Under the pieces are notes generated by a model. It was not told the DNA's origin and made no database searches. It worked only from the letters and a program-made list of their open reading frames with translations. A DNA stretch of 64,000 nt from Gymnorhina tibicen (Eukaryota; Chordata; Aves; Passeriformes; Artamidae). Of this stretch, positions 63,486 to 64,000 are shown piece by piece. How positions within the stretch are numbered: the first letter of the stretch is position 1; each line of letters starts with the position of its first letter. The stretch is from the NCBI GenBank assembly GCA_013399875.1, contig VXAZ01000591.1, positions 1 to 64,000 of the forward strand. The letters are read 5' to 3'. The translations under genes were made by a program, and so were the position numbers.

Positions 63486-64000
63486 GTCAGTTCCACTTTA
63501 GCATGTTAAGGACTGTCATTAAGTCACATTAGTTTCTTTTTTGCCCCTCTCCAACCCGGTCCACGTCCTGTCCATCCTGCTTCCCACGGCCATCGGCGAC
63601 GCCCCGCTCCAGGTACTCCGAGCTTCGTAGGATCTCCACGTGTACAGAAGTGTCCAGCTCAGCTCCTCCAGATCCTTGTACGCCGTCTGGAACATTCCCA
63701 CCTCAGTAAGGATGATAGGGAGTCTGCCACTCCGAATTCCACGACCCCTTGGCGCTGCTTAGGTTGGGGCTTCTCCACTCAGAGTGATGCTTTTTTTTCC
63801 GAGTCCTCCGTTGGCATCAGTAATTCCCGACTTCTGGCATCAAGGAATTAATTATTCAATGACCAAGTGCCATCAAAGGCAGGTGATTGTGCTCTGTCAT
63901 GACTGATTTCCTGTATAATATACATATTATTTTATATTTTTAGGGGATGAAAATGTGCTGCTATGTGGTTTAATTTTACTGCTTAACATTTTCAGAAGGA
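63486..64000 (+). other. KIF5C: Candidate last exon of KIF5C: 3'UTR, partial
   Basis: Begins right after a good acceptor with a pyrimidine-rich tract. The sequence (GTCAGTTCCACTTTAGCATG at the start) lacks coding features, contains no AATAAA signal before 64000, and has AT-rich stretches typical of a 3'UTR. It should continue beyond the window. Assignment is by splice site and position only. Confidence 0.4.

Overview
The window is a piece of a vertebrate nuclear genome, almost certainly a bird and plausibly a songbird. It holds one protein-coding gene on the + strand, the kinesin-1 heavy chain KIF5C. The bird call rests on KIF5C exons nearly identical to the mammalian protein, about a dozen CR1-type LINE 3' fragments, and short introns: the segment from the second coding exon to the stop codon takes only about 41 kb. 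I see no bacterial, viral-coding or CRISPR content.

Layout. Positions 1-480 are CpG-rich and probably lie just downstream of the promoter and first exon. The exon with the start codon (about 42 codons by family comparison) is not in the window. From 1 to 19733 runs the rest of a very long intron 1. It holds CR1 remnants, a second CpG-rich island (about 17440-18115) and a 23-bp minisatellite of about 45 copies (18392-19422). Twenty-four coding exons follow between 19734 and 60769. All are intact, all have GT/AG borders, and all keep frame across every junction. They sum to 2,748 bp (915 codons plus stop). With a 42-residue first exon the protein is 957 residues, the length I recall for mammalian KIF5C. 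The numbering also puts the P-loop threonine at 93 and the switch II glutamate at 237, as in mammalian KIF5C. After the stop, a good splice donor at 60777 and an acceptor at 63485 suggest a 3'UTR intron, with the 3'UTR continuing beyond 64000.

The protein. Exons 2-10 complete the motor domain (P-loop in exon 3, switch I and II in exon 8, microtubule-binding helix alpha-4 in exon 9, alpha-5 in exon 10). Exon 11 carries the neck linker and start of the neck coil. Exons 12-24 encode the coiled-coil stalk, with the hinge and the light-chain-binding coil. The autoinhibitory IAK motif spans the junction of exons 24 and 25. The product is the neuron-enriched, plus-end-directed axonal transport motor.

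Non-coding points of interest: the 23-bp minisatellite with nested higher-order periods (4, 7 and 11 units), open in all three forward frames over long stretches; a 168-bp pure-pyrimidine hexamer tract that changes stepwise from CCTTTT to CCCTTT to CCCCTT; a roughly 190-bp triplication that begins in a CR1 tail and ends just before exon 24; two diverged copies of an unidentified ~185-bp sequence either side of exons 9-10; a possible solo LTR in intron 9; and a cluster of POU-octamer and homeodomain-like sites in intron 2. I found no convincing second gene, RNA gene or new biological system.
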